Positions 8,255-18,848 of a stretch of 64,000 bases of DNA are shown piece by piece. Under the pieces are notes generated by a model. That model was not told where the DNA came from. It saw only the letters and a program-made list of their open reading frames with translations, and did no database searches. The translations under genes were made by a program, and so were the position numbers. The first letter of the stretch is position 1. Each line of letters starts with the position of its first letter. Source of the DNA: Limosilactobacillus panis (GTDB lineage Bacteria > Bacillota > Bacilli > Lactobacillales > Lactobacillaceae); assembly GCF_019797825.1 (NCBI RefSeq), contig NZ_CP081855.1:744001-808000 (forward strand). The letters run 5' to 3'.

Positions 8255-9949
8255 ATGTTTCAAATTTTAATCGCAGTTTTAGTTGTCATCTTAGTATTAT
8301 TGATTGGAATTAGCTGGTTTCAACACCGGGCAATTAGCCAAATCAAGGAGTTGCAGGCCGTTGGTGACCACTTGAAGAAGGAAGACCTTGCTAGTCAATT
8401 GGCGCAGGGAAAAAAGATGCAACTGATTGGTGATGCTAAGGAAACCTTTAATAGGCTAGAGAAAAAGTACCAAGAGGAGCTGATCCCACAGCTTAAGCAG
8501 GTAGAGACACGCGGCAAGGAATTACAGGCTGCGGTTAAGACCAGCCAACTGCTTACCATCAATTCAGCAATCAACGATTACCGGACCCTGGTTGGCCGGA
8601 TCAGTAATGAAGCACAAAAAATTCAAAAGACCTTACAGGACCTTCAACAACAAGAACAGCGGCACCACCAGGCAATTGATCACCTGCGTCGGCAGTACCG
8701 TCATTTTCACCAGCAGCTGGATGAAAAGAACTTTGAATACGGGGATACCATTAAGAAACTGAGCCAGCAACTTAATGACCTGGAACAACGGTTTGCGAAG
8801 TTTGTTGATCTTACTAATAAAGGAGACTTGGAAGCGGCCCAGGAAATTCTCTCTGAATTACAAAACGATAACCAAAAGTTTGATCACCTTTTAAAGACAG
8901 TTCCCAAACTATATAAGCCATTGGTCACCGAGTTTCCAGACCAACTGGATGAATTGCAAAAGGGTTACGCTACCTTAAAGAAGGACCACTTTAACTTCAC
9001 TGAGCAGAAGCTGGATATTAAGATTGAACAGCTACAGGAAAAATTGAAGCAAACGGTTGTCCAGCTGAATGACTTAGAAATTGATATCGTTACCCAGTCA
9101 AATAAGGATCTGGCTGACGAAATTGATAGTCTCTATGGGGTAATGCAAAAGGAAATTGATGCTCAGCCGGAAGCCAAGCACCTGATGGATGTGATGGGCC
9201 AATTTATCCCCCATGCTCAACACCAGAATGAAGAATTAATTGCTGAGCTGCGGCGATTAAACCTCAGTTATACTTTTAACAACAATGAGATTGAAGCGGC
9301 CCGGCAATTAAATGAGCAGATTAAGACCATCAACAAGCAGTTCCAAGAGGACCAGAAGGCTTTTGCTGATCAGACCGTGATTTATAGTCAGGTTGTTGAC
9401 CGGCAAAAGGCTAACCAAAAGGAACTCACGACGGTTGAGGAGAAGCAGAAAAAAATTAACGACGAGGTTGCCAAACTGCAAACTGATGAACAGCGGGCAC
9501 GCAAGATGTTGCAGAAATATTCAGTAGACCTGCGGACAATTAAGCGCCAAGTTGAGCAGTTGAATTTGCCGGGCGTTTCCCAGGACTACGTGGACTACTT
9601 TATGGGCGTTAGCGATGAGGTTAAAAAGCTAAACGCCGAATTGCATGAGTACAAGATCAATATGGATGATGTCACTAAGCAACTGATCATGGTTGAGTCC
9701 GACTTGGAAAGCCTTCAAGTGAAGACCAACGACTTACGTGATAGTGCAGAATTAACGGAACGGCTTCTTCAGTATGCTAACCGCTTCTCTGATAATGAGG
9801 AGATTGAAAAGGCAGCGGAAAAATCACAAAAGTTCTTTAGCAAGTATGAATATACCAAGAGCCTTGAGGCCATCGGTACGGCCCTTGAGAAAGTTGAGCC
9901 GGGTTCGTTCAAGCGGATTGAGGACAGCTATTACAGTGAAAATAATTAA
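8255..9949 (+). CDS. ezrA: Septation ring formation regulator EzrA
   Basis: A 564-residue membrane-anchored coiled-coil protein that restrains FtsZ ring assembly and links division to wall synthesis. One N-terminal membrane helix (FQILIAVLVVILVLLIGISWF) is followed by long spectrin-like coiled coils rich in E, K, Q and L to the C-terminus. Length is as expected for EzrA. I use the ATG at 8255; a GTG in frame at 8243 overlaps the AGGTGGGG ribosome site and is not a good start. The gene stands alone and ends in a terminator. Confidence 0.93.
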   Translation: MFQILIAVLVVILVLLIGISWFQHRAISQIKELQAVGDHLKKEDLASQLAQGKKMQLIGDAKETFNRLEKKYQEELIPQLKQVETRGKELQAAVKTSQLLTINSAINDYRTLVGRISNEAQKIQKTLQDLQQQEQRHHQAIDHLRRQYRHFHQQLDEKNFEYGDTIKKLSQQLNDLEQRFAKFVDLTNKGDLEAAQEILSELQNDNQKFDHLLKTVPKLYKPLVTEFPDQLDELQKGYATLKKDHFNFTEQKLDIKIEQLQEKLKQTVVQLNDLEIDIVTQSNKDLADEIDSLYGVMQKEIDAQPEAKHLMDVMGQFIPHAQHQNEELIAELRRLNLSYTFNNNEIEAARQLNEQIKTINKQFQEDQKAFADQTVIYSQVVDRQKANQKELTTVEEKQKKINDEVAKLQTDEQRARKMLQKYSVDLRTIKRQVEQLNLPGVSQDYVDYFMGVSDEVKKLNAELHEYKINMDDVTKQLIMVESDLESLQVKTNDLRDSAELTERLLQYANRFSDNEEIEKAAEKSQKFFSKYEYTKSLEAIGTALEKVEPGSFKRIEDSYYSENN

Positions 9950-9956
9950 TTGATTG

Positions 9957-9994
9957 GACCAGGGACAAAAGATTTTGCCTCTGGTCTTTTTTTG
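9957..9994 (+). terminator. Intrinsic terminator after ezrA
   Basis: GACCAG and CTGGTC, with inner CAAAA and TTTTG pairing, form a hairpin followed by eight T. Confidence 0.8.
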
Positions 9995-10001
9995 CTATAA
10001 T
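9975..10001 (+). promoter_or_regulatory. Probable promoter of the cysteine desulfurase-thiI pair
   Basis: TATAAT at 9996-10001 with TTGCCT 15 bases upstream. The -35 overlaps the ezrA terminator stem and the spacing is short, so only the -10 is well supported. Confidence 0.45.
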
Positions 10002-10093
10002 ATAAAGTTGCTTTAAGAAAGTGTCGAACCAACCTGTCAGCGATTATTTGCTGGCTACTGACCATCAGATTATATTGTCAGAGGAGCAGAGTG

Positions 10094-11242
10094 ATGATCT
10101 ATTTCGATAATAGTGCAACGACGAAGATTTCTCCGGAAGTCTTAGCAACGTACGATACAGTTAGTCAAAAGATTTGGGGTAACCCAAGCAGTTTGCATAA
10201 TTTTGGTGAAGAAGCCTGGAATCTGCTTGAACAAGCCCGTCAGCAAGTGGCCAAGCTCTTTGGAGTCAAGACGAGCGAGATTATTTTTACCAGCGGTGGC
10301 TCTGAGGGCGATAACTGGGTGATTAAGGGGACGGCCTTTGCCAAGCGTCGTTTTGGTAAGCATATTATCACAACGGCAGTGGAGCACGCGGCGGTACGGA
10401 ACTCAATGGCCCAATTAGAAGAGCTGGGCTTCAATGTGACCTACTTGCCAGTTGATAGTGAAGGACGGATTAATCCGGCAGATGTGAAGGCCGCCCTTCG
10501 TCCAGATACAATCCTAGTATCAATCATGGCCGTCAACAATGAGATTGGGACGGTTCAGCCAATTAAAGAAGTTGGTGAGATTCTGAAGGACTATCCTAAC
10601 GTCCACTACATGGTTGATGCGGTGCAGGCAATCGGCAAGGGCCTCGACAGTGCGATTTTCAGTGACCGGGTGGACTTTGCCACCTTCTCCGGGCATAAGT
10701 TCCATGCGCCCCGGGGCACTGGCTTTGTTTACATGAAGAGTGGCCGAAAAATTGCGCCGTTGATCTCCGGTGGGGGCCAGGAACGGACCCTACGGAGTGG
10801 AACAGAGAATACCCCGGGTGACGTTGCAATGGCCCGGGCCATCCGTCTTGTAAAGGAAAACGAGCAACGGGCGGTTCAGCAAGAGCAGGCAATCAAAGAG
10901 CGGATCTACGACCACCTGAAGAAGTTTGATCATGTTAAGATTTTTTCTGGCCGTGACCAGGGCTTTGCCCCCCACATTCTCTGCTTTGCGATTGTCGGTG
11001 TCCGGGGAGAAACGATTGTTCACGCCTTTGAGGAACAAGGTATCTACATTTCCACGACCAGCGCTTGTTCTTCCAAGAAGCATGCAGAGGCGGGGACACT
11101 AGCCGCAATGAAGGCGCCGGAAAACGAGGCAACGAGTGCGGTCCGCATCAGTCTTGGTGACCAAAATACCATCGAAGAAGCTGACAAATTCAACCAGGTC
11201 TTTGACAACCTTTATGCCGGCTTCAAGAAGATTATTGACTAG
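10094..11242 (+). CDS. Cysteine desulfurase (NifS/IscS family) paired with ThiI
   Basis: A pyridoxal-phosphate enzyme of about 382 residues that removes sulfur from cysteine and holds it as a persulfide. The PLP lysine is in SGHKFHAPRGTGF and the catalytic cysteine in STTSACSSKK near the C-terminus. The start YFDNSATT and the HAAV/NNEIGT motifs are typical of class V aminotransferases. I prefer the ATG at 10094 (seven bases after GAGGAG) over the adjacent GTG at 10091. It lies 18 bases before thiI, so it probably supplies sulfur for 4-thiouridine, like the dedicated desulfurase next to thiI in Bacillus. Confidence 0.92.
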   Translation: MIYFDNSATTKISPEVLATYDTVSQKIWGNPSSLHNFGEEAWNLLEQARQQVAKLFGVKTSEIIFTSGGSEGDNWVIKGTAFAKRRFGKHIITTAVEHAAVRNSMAQLEELGFNVTYLPVDSEGRINPADVKAALRPDTILVSIMAVNNEIGTVQPIKEVGEILKDYPNVHYMVDAVQAIGKGLDSAIFSDRVDFATFSGHKFHAPRGTGFVYMKSGRKIAPLISGGGQERTLRSGTENTPGDVAMARAIRLVKENEQRAVQQEQAIKERIYDHLKKFDHVKIFSGRDQGFAPHILCFAIVGVRGETIVHAFEEQGIYISTTSACSSKKHAEAGTLAAMKAPENEATSAVRISLGDQNTIEEADKFNQVFDNLYAGFKKIID

Positions 11243-11260
11243 TAGGAAGGAGGAGATTAA

Positions 11261-12481
11261 GTGCAGTACACAGAAATTATGGTTCGGTATGGGGAACTGT
11301 CCACCAAGGGACGCAACAAAAAGTCCTTTATTGACCGTCTCGGGACGAACGTTCGTCATGCCCTCCACCAATTTGACCAGGTCAAGGTTCACGCTCAGCA
11401 AGATCGCTTGCACGTTCAACTGAATGGGGCCGACTATGACCAGGTAATGAAGCAGTTAAAGAATGTTTTCGGTATCCAAACCTTCTCCCCATCAATCAAG
11501 GTGGCAAAGGACTTTGCCGCGGTTGCCAAAGCCGCTGAGGAGATGGTAGAAGAGCAGGTTGACCACCCAATCACCTTTAAGATTGAAACCCGGCGGTCTG
11601 ACCACCACTTCCCAATCGATACCTTTGAAATGAACGATAAACTTGGTGGGGACCTCTTGCATAAGTTCCCCGACAAGTTGAAGGTTGATGTTCACCATCC
11701 CGGCCTCACTATCCGTGTCGAGATTCGCTTGAACGGTATTTTCCTGTCCAGTGAAACCATCAAGGGGGCCGGTGGCTTACCAGTCGGTACGGCCGGAAAG
11801 GGTATGATGATGCTTTCCGGTGGGATTGACTCCCCAGTAGCGGCCTACCTTGGCATGAAGCGGGGCGTTTCCATGGAGATGGTTCACTTCTTCAGTCCGC
11901 CGTACACTAGTCCCCAAGCTCTGGCCAAGGCCAAGCAGCTAACGGAAAAGCTGGCTAAGTACTGTGGCCACATCAAGTTTATCCAAGTGCCGTTTACCGA
12001 GATTCAGGAAACGGTCAAGGAGAAGGTGCCGGAGGGATACCTAATGACCATCCAGCGGCGGATGATGCTTCGCTTGGCAACGGCCTTAATGGAGAAACGA
12101 CACGGCCTCGCAATCTTTAACGGTGAGTCGCTAGGGCAGGTGGCCTCCCAGACAATGGAGAGTATGCTGGCAATTGAGGACGTGACTAATTATCCAGTAT
12201 TGCGACCAGTCCTGTCTTTTGATAAGACCGAAATTATCAAGATTGCTAAAGAAATTGATACTTATGACCTGTCAATCTTGCCGTACGAAGACTGCTGTAC
12301 CGTTTTCACGCCACCGTCGCCCAAGACGAAGCCAAGTGTTAAGAAGGCTCGTAAGTACGAGCAGCACTTAGACATTGATGGCTTAATTCAACGTTCACTA
12401 GATGGGGTGAAGATCACTGATATTCATCCTGGTGAGGATTTCTTGAACCAAAACGAGGACGTCTTTGCGGAATTACTGTAA
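11261..12481 (+). CDS. thiI: tRNA 4-thiouridine synthetase ThiI
   Basis: A 406-residue enzyme that adenylates and thiolates U8 of tRNA, using sulfur passed from the desulfurase upstream. An N-terminal ferredoxin-like/THUMP region covers about 1-165. The PP-loop ATP site [11 protein letters not shown] lies near residue 186, and the C-terminal part holds the family [15 protein letters not shown] region. The rhodanese extension of enterobacterial ThiI is absent, as usual in Gram-positives. GTG start after AAGGAGGAG. Confidence 0.94.
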   Translation: MQYTEIMVRYGELSTKGRNKKSFIDRLGTNVRHALHQFDQVKVHAQQDRLHVQLNGADYDQVMKQLKNVFGIQTFSPSIKVAKDFAAVAKAAEEMVEEQVDHPITFKIETRRSDHHFPIDTFEMNDKLGGDLLHKFPDKLKVDVHHPGLTIRVEIRLNGIFLSSETIKGAGGLPVGTAGKGMMMLSGGIDSPVAAYLGMKRGVSMEMVHFFSPPYTSPQALAKAKQLTEKLAKYCGHIKFIQVPFTEIQETVKEKVPEGYLMTIQRRMMLRLATALMEKRHGLAIFNGESLGQVASQTMESMLAIEDVTNYPVLRPVLSFDKTEIIKIAKEIDTYDLSILPYEDCCTVFTPPSPKTKPSVKKARKYEQHLDIDGLIQRSLDGVKITDIHPGEDFLNQNEDVFAELL

Positions 12482-12489
12482 AACAGTCC

Positions 12490-12518
12490 TTGACGGCCAG
12501 GAATTATTTAGCTATGAT
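12490..12518 (+). promoter_or_regulatory. Promoter of the valS leader
   Basis: TTGACG (12490-12495), a 17-base spacer and TATGAT (12513-12518), a near-consensus housekeeping promoter directly after thiI. Confidence 0.7.
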
Positions 12519-12524
12519 ATAAGC

Positions 12525-12762
12525 ATAATAAGCATTGACCGAAATAGTAATGAACGCGGCAGACCACCAGCGAGGGCCCGGAGGTGTGAAGGCCTGATCA
12601 CCGGTTCACGAATGTAGCTCGGGAGCTGATGAGCTGAACCAATAGTAAGCGCATCCGGTTCATTACCGTTACCTAATGTTGAGTGGAGCAGTCGATTGGA
12701 CTGTTCAATTTAGGTGGTACCGCGAGCTAATCGTCCTATCTGTTTGATAGGGCGATTTTTTA
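12525..12762 (+). promoter_or_regulatory. Valine T-box leader of valS
   Basis: A tRNA-sensing leader. The T-box core TAGGTGGTACCGCG is at 12711-12724. In the Stem I specifier loop GAA-T-GTA-G (12610-12617) the codon GTA (12614-12616) reads valine, which agrees with the gene downstream. The terminator is ATCGTCCTATC paired with GATAGGGCGAT plus T run (12730-12762). Uncharged tRNA-Val should favour the antiterminator and raise valS expression. Confidence 0.9.
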
Positions 12763-12817
12763 TTTAGGTCAATTTAATTGATTTTATTTTATGAAGCATG
12801 AAGGGAGCGATTGTACG

Positions 12818-15475
12818 ATGAACACTGAAAAAGAGATGTCAACTAAGTATGATCCCGCAGCAGTCGAAAAGGGCCGCTACCAATGGTGGATTGATCAGGG
12901 CCTGTTCAAGCCGAGTGGTGATAAGAAGGCCCACCCATATTCAATTGTTATTCCGCCGCCGAACGTAACTGGTAAGTTGCACCTGGGCCACGCCTGGGAT
13001 ACCACCCTGCAGGATATCCTTATTCGTCAAAAGCGGATGCAGGGTTACGATGTTCTATGGATTCCGGGGATGGACCACGCAGGGATTGCTACCCAGGCGA
13101 AGGTCGAAGCCCGCTTGCAGAAGCAGGGAATTTCCCGTTATGACCTTGGTCGGGAAAAGTTCGTTCAACAGGTTTGGGACTGGAAGGACGAATACGCCGA
13201 CATCATTCATAAGCAATGGGCAAAGATGGGAATTTCCGTCGACTATGATCGAGAACGCTTTACCCTTGATAAGGGGTTGAACAAGGCGGTGCGGAAGGTC
13301 TTCGTTGACCTCTACAAGAAAGGCCTCATTTACCGGGGAACTTACATTATCAACTGGGACCCACAAGCACGGACGGCCCTTTCTGATATCGAAGTCATTC
13401 ACAAGGATGATAAGGGTGCCTTTTACCACGTTAAGTATCCATTTACTGATGGCACTACCTTCAACGGTAAGGACTATATTGAAATTGCCACTACCCGACC
13501 AGAAACCATGTTTGGTGATGAAGCGGTTGCCGTTAATCCAAATGACGACCGTTACAAGGAATTAGTCGGCAAGAAAGTCATGGTACCGCTCGTTAACCGG
13601 GAAATCGAGATCATCGCTGATGACTACGTAACGCCGGACTTCGGAACTGGGATGGTTAAGATCACACCGGCTCACGACCCGAACGACTTTAAGGTTGGTA
13701 AGCGGCACAACTTGCCGGAATTGAACACCATGAACGAAGACGCTTCGATGAACGAGAACGCCGGTAAGTACAAGGGAATGGACCGCTTTGAGGCCCGGAA
13801 AGCCATTGTTGCTGACTTGAAGGACCAGGGCTACATGTTAAAGGTAGTCCCAATTGTCCACTCCGTTGGTCACTCCGAACGGACCGGGGTCCAAGTGGAG
13901 GCCCGGCTTTCGACCCAGTGGTTTGTCAAGATGAAGCCACTTGCTGAAATGGCATTGAAGAACCAAAAGACGGCCGACCGGGTCAACTTCATTCCGGAAC
14001 GGTTCGAACACACCTTCACCCAGTGGATGGAAAATATTCATGACTGGGTTATTTCCCGGCAACTCTGGTGGGGTCACCGGATTCCTGCTTGGTACAACAA
14101 GCAGACTGGGGAAGTCTACGTTGGAATGGAAGCACCAAAGGATGCGGAAAACTGGGAGCAAGACAAGGATGTCCTTGATACTTGGTTCTCTAGTGCCCTA
14201 TGGCCATTCTCCACGATGGGCTGGCCGGATACCGATTCCGCGGACTTTAAGCGCTACTTCCCAACTAATACCCTGGTTACCGGTTACGACATCATCTTCT
14301 TCTGGGTTTCGCGGATGATCTTCCAGTCACTTGAATTTACTGGTCGGGCACCGTTCAAGAACGTCTTGTTACACGGTTTGATTCGTGATGAGCAGGGACG
14401 GAAGATGAGTAAGTCTTTGGGGAACGGGATTGACCCAATGGACGTCATCAAGAAGTACGGGGTCGATGCCTTACGGTGGTTCCTCATCAATGGTTCCACG
14501 CCGGGTCAAGACATTCGTTTCTCTTACACCAAGATGGACGCTGCCTGGAACTTTATCAACAAGATTTGGAACGCCAGCCGATATGTCATCATGAATCTGG
14601 GCGAAATGCCGGCACCAGTCCTGCCCGCACAGGATAAATGGGACCTGGCCGACCGCTGGATCTTAAGCCGGTTAAACGCCACGGTCAAGCAGGTTACCGA
14701 AATGTCCGAGAAGTTTGAATTCGGTGAAGTCGGCCGGGCCCTTTACAACTTTATCTGGAATGATTTCTGTGACTGGTACATTGAAATGACCAAGGAAAAG
14801 TTGAATAACGGGACGGACGAGGAAAAGACGAATACCAAGAACATCCTGGGTTATGTCCTGGACCAAACCTTGAAGCTCTTGCACCCAATCATGCCGTTTG
14901 TTACTGAAAAGCTGTGGCTATCAATGCCGCACACGGGTAAGTCAATCATGGTCGCACCATACCCAACGGTTAACGCTGACCTTGATGATGAGGACGCCAC
15001 GGAACAGATGGACAGCTTGATTGAAATGATCAAGGCGGTGCGGAGTATCAGAAACGAGGCCAACGCCCCAATGTCTAAACCGGTGGACATCCTGGTTAAG
15101 ACCAAGAACGACCACCTGAAGGGGATGCTGGAGAATAACCGTGACTACATCGACCGCTTCTGTCATCCGGCTGAGTTGCAAATTGGTGCCGATGTGGTCG
15201 CACCAAAGCTGGCCATGTCAAGTATCCTTGCCGGCGCGGAAGTCTTCATCCCAATGGCCGAACTGGTGGACCTGGATGAAGAAAAGGCGAAGATGCAAAA
15301 AGAAATTGCCAAGTTGGAGAAGGAAGTCAACCGTTCTTCAAAGAAGCTTGGTAACAAGAAGTTTGTTGAAAACGCACCTGAAAAGGTTGTTGAAGCTGAG
15401 AAGCAAAAGGCCGTTGAATGGCAGCAAAAACTGGCCGCTGCTAAGGACCGGCTTGCTTCCCTCGAAAATGCATAG
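12818..15475 (+). CDS. valS: Valyl-tRNA synthetase
   Basis: A class I aminoacyl-tRNA synthetase of 885 residues that charges tRNA-Val. The HIGH-type motif is [15 protein letters not shown], the KMSKS motif is [11 protein letters not shown], the editing domain includes [14 protein letters not shown], and a C-terminal coiled-coil arm ([17 protein letters not shown]) is present. I choose the ATG at 12818, ten bases after AAGGGAG, over the upstream ATG at 12791, which lacks a ribosome site. It is controlled by the valine T-box leader just upstream. Confidence 0.97.
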   Translation: MNTEKEMSTKYDPAAVEKGRYQWWIDQGLFKPSGDKKAHPYSIVIPPPNVTGKLHLGHAWDTTLQDILIRQKRMQGYDVLWIPGMDHAGIATQAKVEARLQKQGISRYDLGREKFVQQVWDWKDEYADIIHKQWAKMGISVDYDRERFTLDKGLNKAVRKVFVDLYKKGLIYRGTYIINWDPQARTALSDIEVIHKDDKGAFYHVKYPFTDGTTFNGKDYIEIATTRPETMFGDEAVAVNPNDDRYKELVGKKVMVPLVNREIEIIADDYVTPDFGTGMVKITPAHDPNDFKVGKRHNLPELNTMNEDASMNENAGKYKGMDRFEARKAIVADLKDQGYMLKVVPIVHSVGHSERTGVQVEARLSTQWFVKMKPLAEMALKNQKTADRVNFIPERFEHTFTQWMENIHDWVISRQLWWGHRIPAWYNKQTGEVYVGMEAPKDAENWEQDKDVLDTWFSSALWPFSTMGWPDTDSADFKRYFPTNTLVTGYDIIFFWVSRMIFQSLEFTGRAPFKNVLLHGLIRDEQGRKMSKSLGNGIDPMDVIKKYGVDALRWFLINGSTPGQDIRFSYTKMDAAWNFINKIWNASRYVIMNLGEMPAPVLPAQDKWDLADRWILSRLNATVKQVTEMSEKFEFGEVGRALYNFIWNDFCDWYIEMTKEKLNNGTDEEKTNTKNILGYVLDQTLKLLHPIMPFVTEKLWLSMPHTGKSIMVAPYPTVNADLDDEDATEQMDSLIEMIKAVRSIRNEANAPMSKPVDILVKTKNDHLKGMLENNRDYIDRFCHPAELQIGADVVAPKLAMSSILAGAEVFIPMAELVDLDEEKAKMQKEIAKLEKEVNRSSKKLGNKKFVENAPEKVVEAEKQKAVEWQQKLAAAKDRLASLENA

Positions 15476-15485
15476 TGTAATTTAG

Positions 15486-15535
15486 AAAGAGGGTCCTTAG
15501 TATCCGGAATTACCGGACACGGGGGCTCTTTGTTT
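15486..15535 (+). terminator. Probable terminator between valS and folC
   Basis: AAAGAG pairs with CTCTTT around an inner TCCGG/CCGGA hairpin, followed by a short T-rich tract. The middle of the stem is imperfect, so read-through into folC is possible. Confidence 0.5.
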
Positions 15536-15553
15536 AGCTAAGGGGATGGAAAG

Positions 15554-16870
15554 ATGATTTCAACTTATGAAGAGGCTCTGAACTTCATTCACGGGCGGAC
15601 CAAGTTTAAAAAGGTGCCGACACTAAAACGAATGCGTCGGTTTCTCGATGAACTTGGTAACCCCCAAAAAGGACTGAAGTATATTCACGTGACGGGGACC
15701 AATGGTAAGGGGTCGACAGTAGCAATGCTGCGGTCGATGCTGTTGGCGAGTGGCCTGAGCGTCGGCAGCTTTACGTCCCCGTTCATCACCCGGTTCAATG
15801 AACGCATCGAATACAACGCCCAGCAGATAAGTGACGCCGATTTAGTCCGGTTAACCAACCGGGTCAGCAAGGTTGTCGCTAAGTTGGACCAGGAGCTTCC
15901 CATGGGGGGACCAACCGAGTTTGAGATCGATACTGCCATCATGTTTTGCTACATGGCAGAAAAGCAGCCGGACGTTGTCTTGCTGGAGGTCGGAATTGGC
16001 GGCCTGTTTGATTCCACAAACGTCATTGTCCCGGCAGTCAGTGTCATTACTACGGTTGGCTGGGACCATATGAAGTACCTCGGCAACACCCTTAAAGAGA
16101 TTGCCCAGCAAAAGGCGGGAATCATCAAGGACCATGTTCCGGTGGTGATTGGGAAGTTGCCATCAAGCGCGGAGGCGGCAATTATCGAGGATGCGGCTGG
16201 TAAAAAGGCCCCCCTCTATAAGCTGGGAACTGACTTTACTATCCAGAAGGCTGATGACCACCACTTTTTTGCTAAGGTTGATTACCAGGGACTCCAGCTT
16301 CGCCACCTTAAGTGTCAACTCGGTCTCGGGGGCGACTACCAGGTAGAAAATGCCGCGATTGCTATTACTGCTCTTCAACTTTTCATGAAAGAGCAGGTCT
16401 CACCGCTTGACCGGTCCGCCGTCATTAAGGGACTGACAACGGTTAACTGGCCGGGGAGACTGGAGGTAGTTAATCCCCAGCCCCTGGTCCTCTTGGATGG
16501 GGCCCACAACCTTCCCGGAATTCAGGCCCTGGTTAAAACAATCCAGGGTGACTTCGCCGGTCGGGATGTCTACCTTTTGGTCGCAATTTTAGCTGACAAA
16601 CAGTACGAGCTGATGATGGGCGAGTTAGCGAGTCTCGGCAATGTCCATATTACCGTCACCAACTTTGCGGGCCCCGGTCCCAAGCGGCCGAGTGCGGACT
16701 TGGCGGCGGTCGCGAAGAAGATTAAAAGCCGGTACCCAATTAAGGTTACCAAAGAGTGGCCACTTGCCTTTCAGCAGGTCGCACAAGGGCTCAGTGAGGA
16801 TGACGTGATGATTGTTACGGGGTCGCTCTACTTTATTTCTGAAGTTCGGCACTTATTTAGTGACAATTAG
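15554..16870 (+). CDS. folC: Folylpolyglutamate synthase / dihydrofolate synthase
   Basis: A 438-residue Mur-ligase-family enzyme that adds glutamate to folates. The ATP loop HVTGTNGKGSTVAML is near residues 45-60. Further family marks are SPFITRFNERIEYN, EVGIGGLFDSTN, GWDHMKYLGNTLKEIAQQKAGI and LLDGAHNLPG. Length is typical. It has a GGGGATGGA-type ribosome site and follows valS, a common order in Firmicutes (valS-folC-radC-mreB). Confidence 0.95.
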   Translation: MISTYEEALNFIHGRTKFKKVPTLKRMRRFLDELGNPQKGLKYIHVTGTNGKGSTVAMLRSMLLASGLSVGSFTSPFITRFNERIEYNAQQISDADLVRLTNRVSKVVAKLDQELPMGGPTEFEIDTAIMFCYMAEKQPDVVLLEVGIGGLFDSTNVIVPAVSVITTVGWDHMKYLGNTLKEIAQQKAGIIKDHVPVVIGKLPSSAEAAIIEDAAGKKAPLYKLGTDFTIQKADDHHFFAKVDYQGLQLRHLKCQLGLGGDYQVENAAIAITALQLFMKEQVSPLDRSAVIKGLTTVNWPGRLEVVNPQPLVLLDGAHNLPGIQALVKTIQGDFAGRDVYLLVAILADKQYELMMGELASLGNVHITVTNFAGPGPKRPSADLAAVAKKIKSRYPIKVTKEWPLAFQQVAQGLSEDDVMIVTGSLYFISEVRHLFSDN

Positions 16871-16918
16871 TTCCCTTTCCGTATTTATTCAGTAAGACAC
16901 TTAAGGAGCTGAGTAGAT

Positions 16919-17545
16919 ATGTTAGAAGTAATACACAATGACCATTACTTAGACCTGTTGGCGAAGGGGATTTGTGCCAATACGCCGGAACGCAATCAGG
17001 AACTCGTGATGAAGTTTTGGGAGATGTTTCCAACGTTAACGAGCATCAAAAATATGACTGATGATGAGCGGCGGGCGGTCCTATCCTGGGGACCAGAGAT
17101 GCGATGCTTACTTGCAGCGATGGAGCTTGGTCAGCTGGTACTAAAAGGGCACCGTGAAATTTTGGGCCACGCCTATTCCAGCATGGCTTTAGGACGGGAA
17201 ATGATTGACTACTTTTTGGGTGAGGACCAGGAAGGGGTCACTCTGGCGTGTACTGATGTCCACAATGAGATCATTGACTTGAAGACCCTTTTTGTCGGTG
17301 GGCAGAGCGAGTGTGTATTATACCCCGACCGGATCTTCAGCTATGCCCTACGGCGGTCGGCTAGTGGAATTATCATGATCCACAACCACCCGTCTGGGGA
17401 TGTGCACCCGTCCGCACAGGACCTAGCATTTGCAAAACGGCTTGACCGGGGGAGCCGCTTGTTAGGACTCCGTCTGCTTGACTTCATAATTGTTGGACGG
17501 GACCGTTACTACAGTTGGCGGGAAAAGCAGCAGGTTCATCCCTAA
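16919..17545 (+). CDS. radC: RadC family JAB-domain protein
   Basis: A 208-residue RadC family member. The C-terminal JAB/MPN domain carries the metal-binding signature MIHNHPSGDVHPSAQD, preceded by a conserved glutamate region. The N-terminal helix-hairpin-helix part is poorly conserved but of the usual size. The family was first linked to DNA repair, but its exact activity is unsettled. It lies between folC and mreB, its normal position in Firmicutes, about 48 bases after folC. Confidence 0.9.
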   Translation: MLEVIHNDHYLDLLAKGICANTPERNQELVMKFWEMFPTLTSIKNMTDDERRAVLSWGPEMRCLLAAMELGQLVLKGHREILGHAYSSMALGREMIDYFLGEDQEGVTLACTDVHNEIIDLKTLFVGGQSECVLYPDRIFSYALRRSASGIIMIHNHPSGDVHPSAQDLAFAKRLDRGSRLLGLRLLDFIIVGRDRYYSWREKQQVHP

Positions 17546-17632
17546 AAGTAAAGAAAAGGTAAATATGTGAACTAAAATTGTGCCCGGGAAGGCTAATAAT
17601 GTATATTAAAGTTCGTATGTGACGCGTGGCTA

Positions 17633-17641
17633 TGGTATAAT
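17633..17641 (+). promoter_or_regulatory. Extended -10 promoter of mreB
   Basis: TGGTATAAT about 57 bases upstream of the TTG start; no convincing -35. Confidence 0.6.
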
Positions 17642-17697
17642 ATCCACGATATTGATTAAAATTGATTATTAGTCTAAAAACGAAGGGAAGAAGCAGA

Positions 17698-18702
17698 TTG
17701 CTAGGAATCGGAACCAAAAATCTTGGAATCGATCTGGGAACCGCCAACACGATTGTCTACCTCGAAGGTAAGGGCATCGTTCTCCGTGAACCATCAGTTG
17801 TCGCTCGGAATACTAAAACAAACGAAGTGATTTCAGTTGGTAGCGACGCACGGGACATGATTGGCCGGACGCCAGAGAGTATCGTTGCTATTCGTCCAAT
17901 GAAGGACGGTGTAATTGCTGACTACGACACGACCGTGGCAATGATGAAGTACTACATCAACAAGGCGCTGGGGAACAGTAACGGCAAACCTTACGTCATG
18001 GTATGTGTTCCAAGTGGTATCACTGAAGTTGAAAAGCGGGCAGTTATTGACGCTACCCGTGTTGCTGGTGCCCGGGATGCTTATGTCATCGAAGAACCAT
18101 TTGCGGCCGCAATTGGTGCGGGCCTGCCGGTCATGGATCCTACCGGGAGTATGGTTGTTGACATTGGTGGGGGAACCACAGATGTTGCTACCATTTCCTT
18201 AGGAGGCATTGTCTCAAGTCGTTCCATCCGGATGGCTGGTGACAAGATGAATAATGCCATCGTCCAATACGTACGGCAAAATATGAACCTCTTGATTGGG
18301 GAAAGAACAGCAGAAAAACTTAAGTGGGATGTTGGTTCTGCCTCCGTTACGGCAGCTGAAGAAATGGGAACGACCGATGTTCGTGGTCGGGACCTGGTAA
18401 CCGGGTTGCCAAAGACGATGCAGGTTTCTGCTAAGGATGTTTCGACCGCCTTGCAAGACGTTGTTGAAAACATCATCAACGCTATTAAGGGGACCCTGGA
18501 AGAAACATCACCAGAAATTGCTGCTGATGTTATCGACCACGGGATTGTCTTAACCGGTGGCGGTGCCCTTCTGAAGAACTTGCCAGACGTAATTGCTGAT
18601 GCTACTAAAGTACCAGTATTTATTGCCAATGACCCGTTAGACTGTGTAGCTATCGGGACAGGGGAGTCCTTGAAGAGTATCGATGTTATGAAGAAAAAGT
18701 AA
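17698..18702 (+). CDS. mreB: Rod shape-determining actin homologue MreB
   Basis: A 334-residue actin-like ATPase that forms membrane filaments guiding lateral wall synthesis. Phosphate and nucleotide motifs are [34 protein letters not shown] and [19 protein letters not shown] place the start at a TTG (17698), preceded by GAAGGGAAG at good spacing and giving the family N-terminus [13 protein letters not shown]; an upstream in-frame TTG at 17662 has no ribosome site. It heads the mreBCD cluster, but a terminator-like hairpin separates it from mreC. Confidence 0.95.
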   Translation: MLGIGTKNLGIDLGTANTIVYLEGKGIVLREPSVVARNTKTNEVISVGSDARDMIGRTPESIVAIRPMKDGVIADYDTTVAMMKYYINKALGNSNGKPYVMVCVPSGITEVEKRAVIDATRVAGARDAYVIEEPFAAAIGAGLPVMDPTGSMVVDIGGGTTDVATISLGGIVSSRSIRMAGDKMNNAIVQYVRQNMNLLIGERTAEKLKWDVGSASVTAAEEMGTTDVRGRDLVTGLPKTMQVSAKDVSTALQDVVENIINAIKGTLEETSPEIAADVIDHGIVLTGGGALLKNLPDVIADATKVPVFIANDPLDCVAIGTGESLKSIDVMKKK

Positions 18703-18778
18703 GAAAAGAGAAATGAGTATTGACTAGCTGCATATTGCAGCGGAAAATACGTATCATTAGAATTGGCTAGTGATAGGC

Positions 18779-18822
18779 GGGGCTGGTCGCAAAACGATTT
18801 GTTTTGTCTAGCCCCCTTTTAT
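18779..18822 (+). terminator. Terminator-like hairpin between mreB and mreC
   Basis: GGGGCT pairs with AGCCCC and AAAAC with GTTTT, followed by TTTTATTAT. It may partly uncouple mreB expression from mreCD. Confidence 0.65.
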
Positions 18823-18848
18823 TATCTTGCCTATAATGGAGGATTATC

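Noticed and set aside
11343..11356. Palindrome GACGAACGTTCGTC inside thiI resembling an SOS box.
   Set aside because: The arms are adjacent without the 4-base spacer, and it lies deep in coding sequence.
18832..18837. TATAAT just before mreC as a promoter.
   Set aside because: It would start transcription at or beyond the mreC ribosome site, and no -35 was found.
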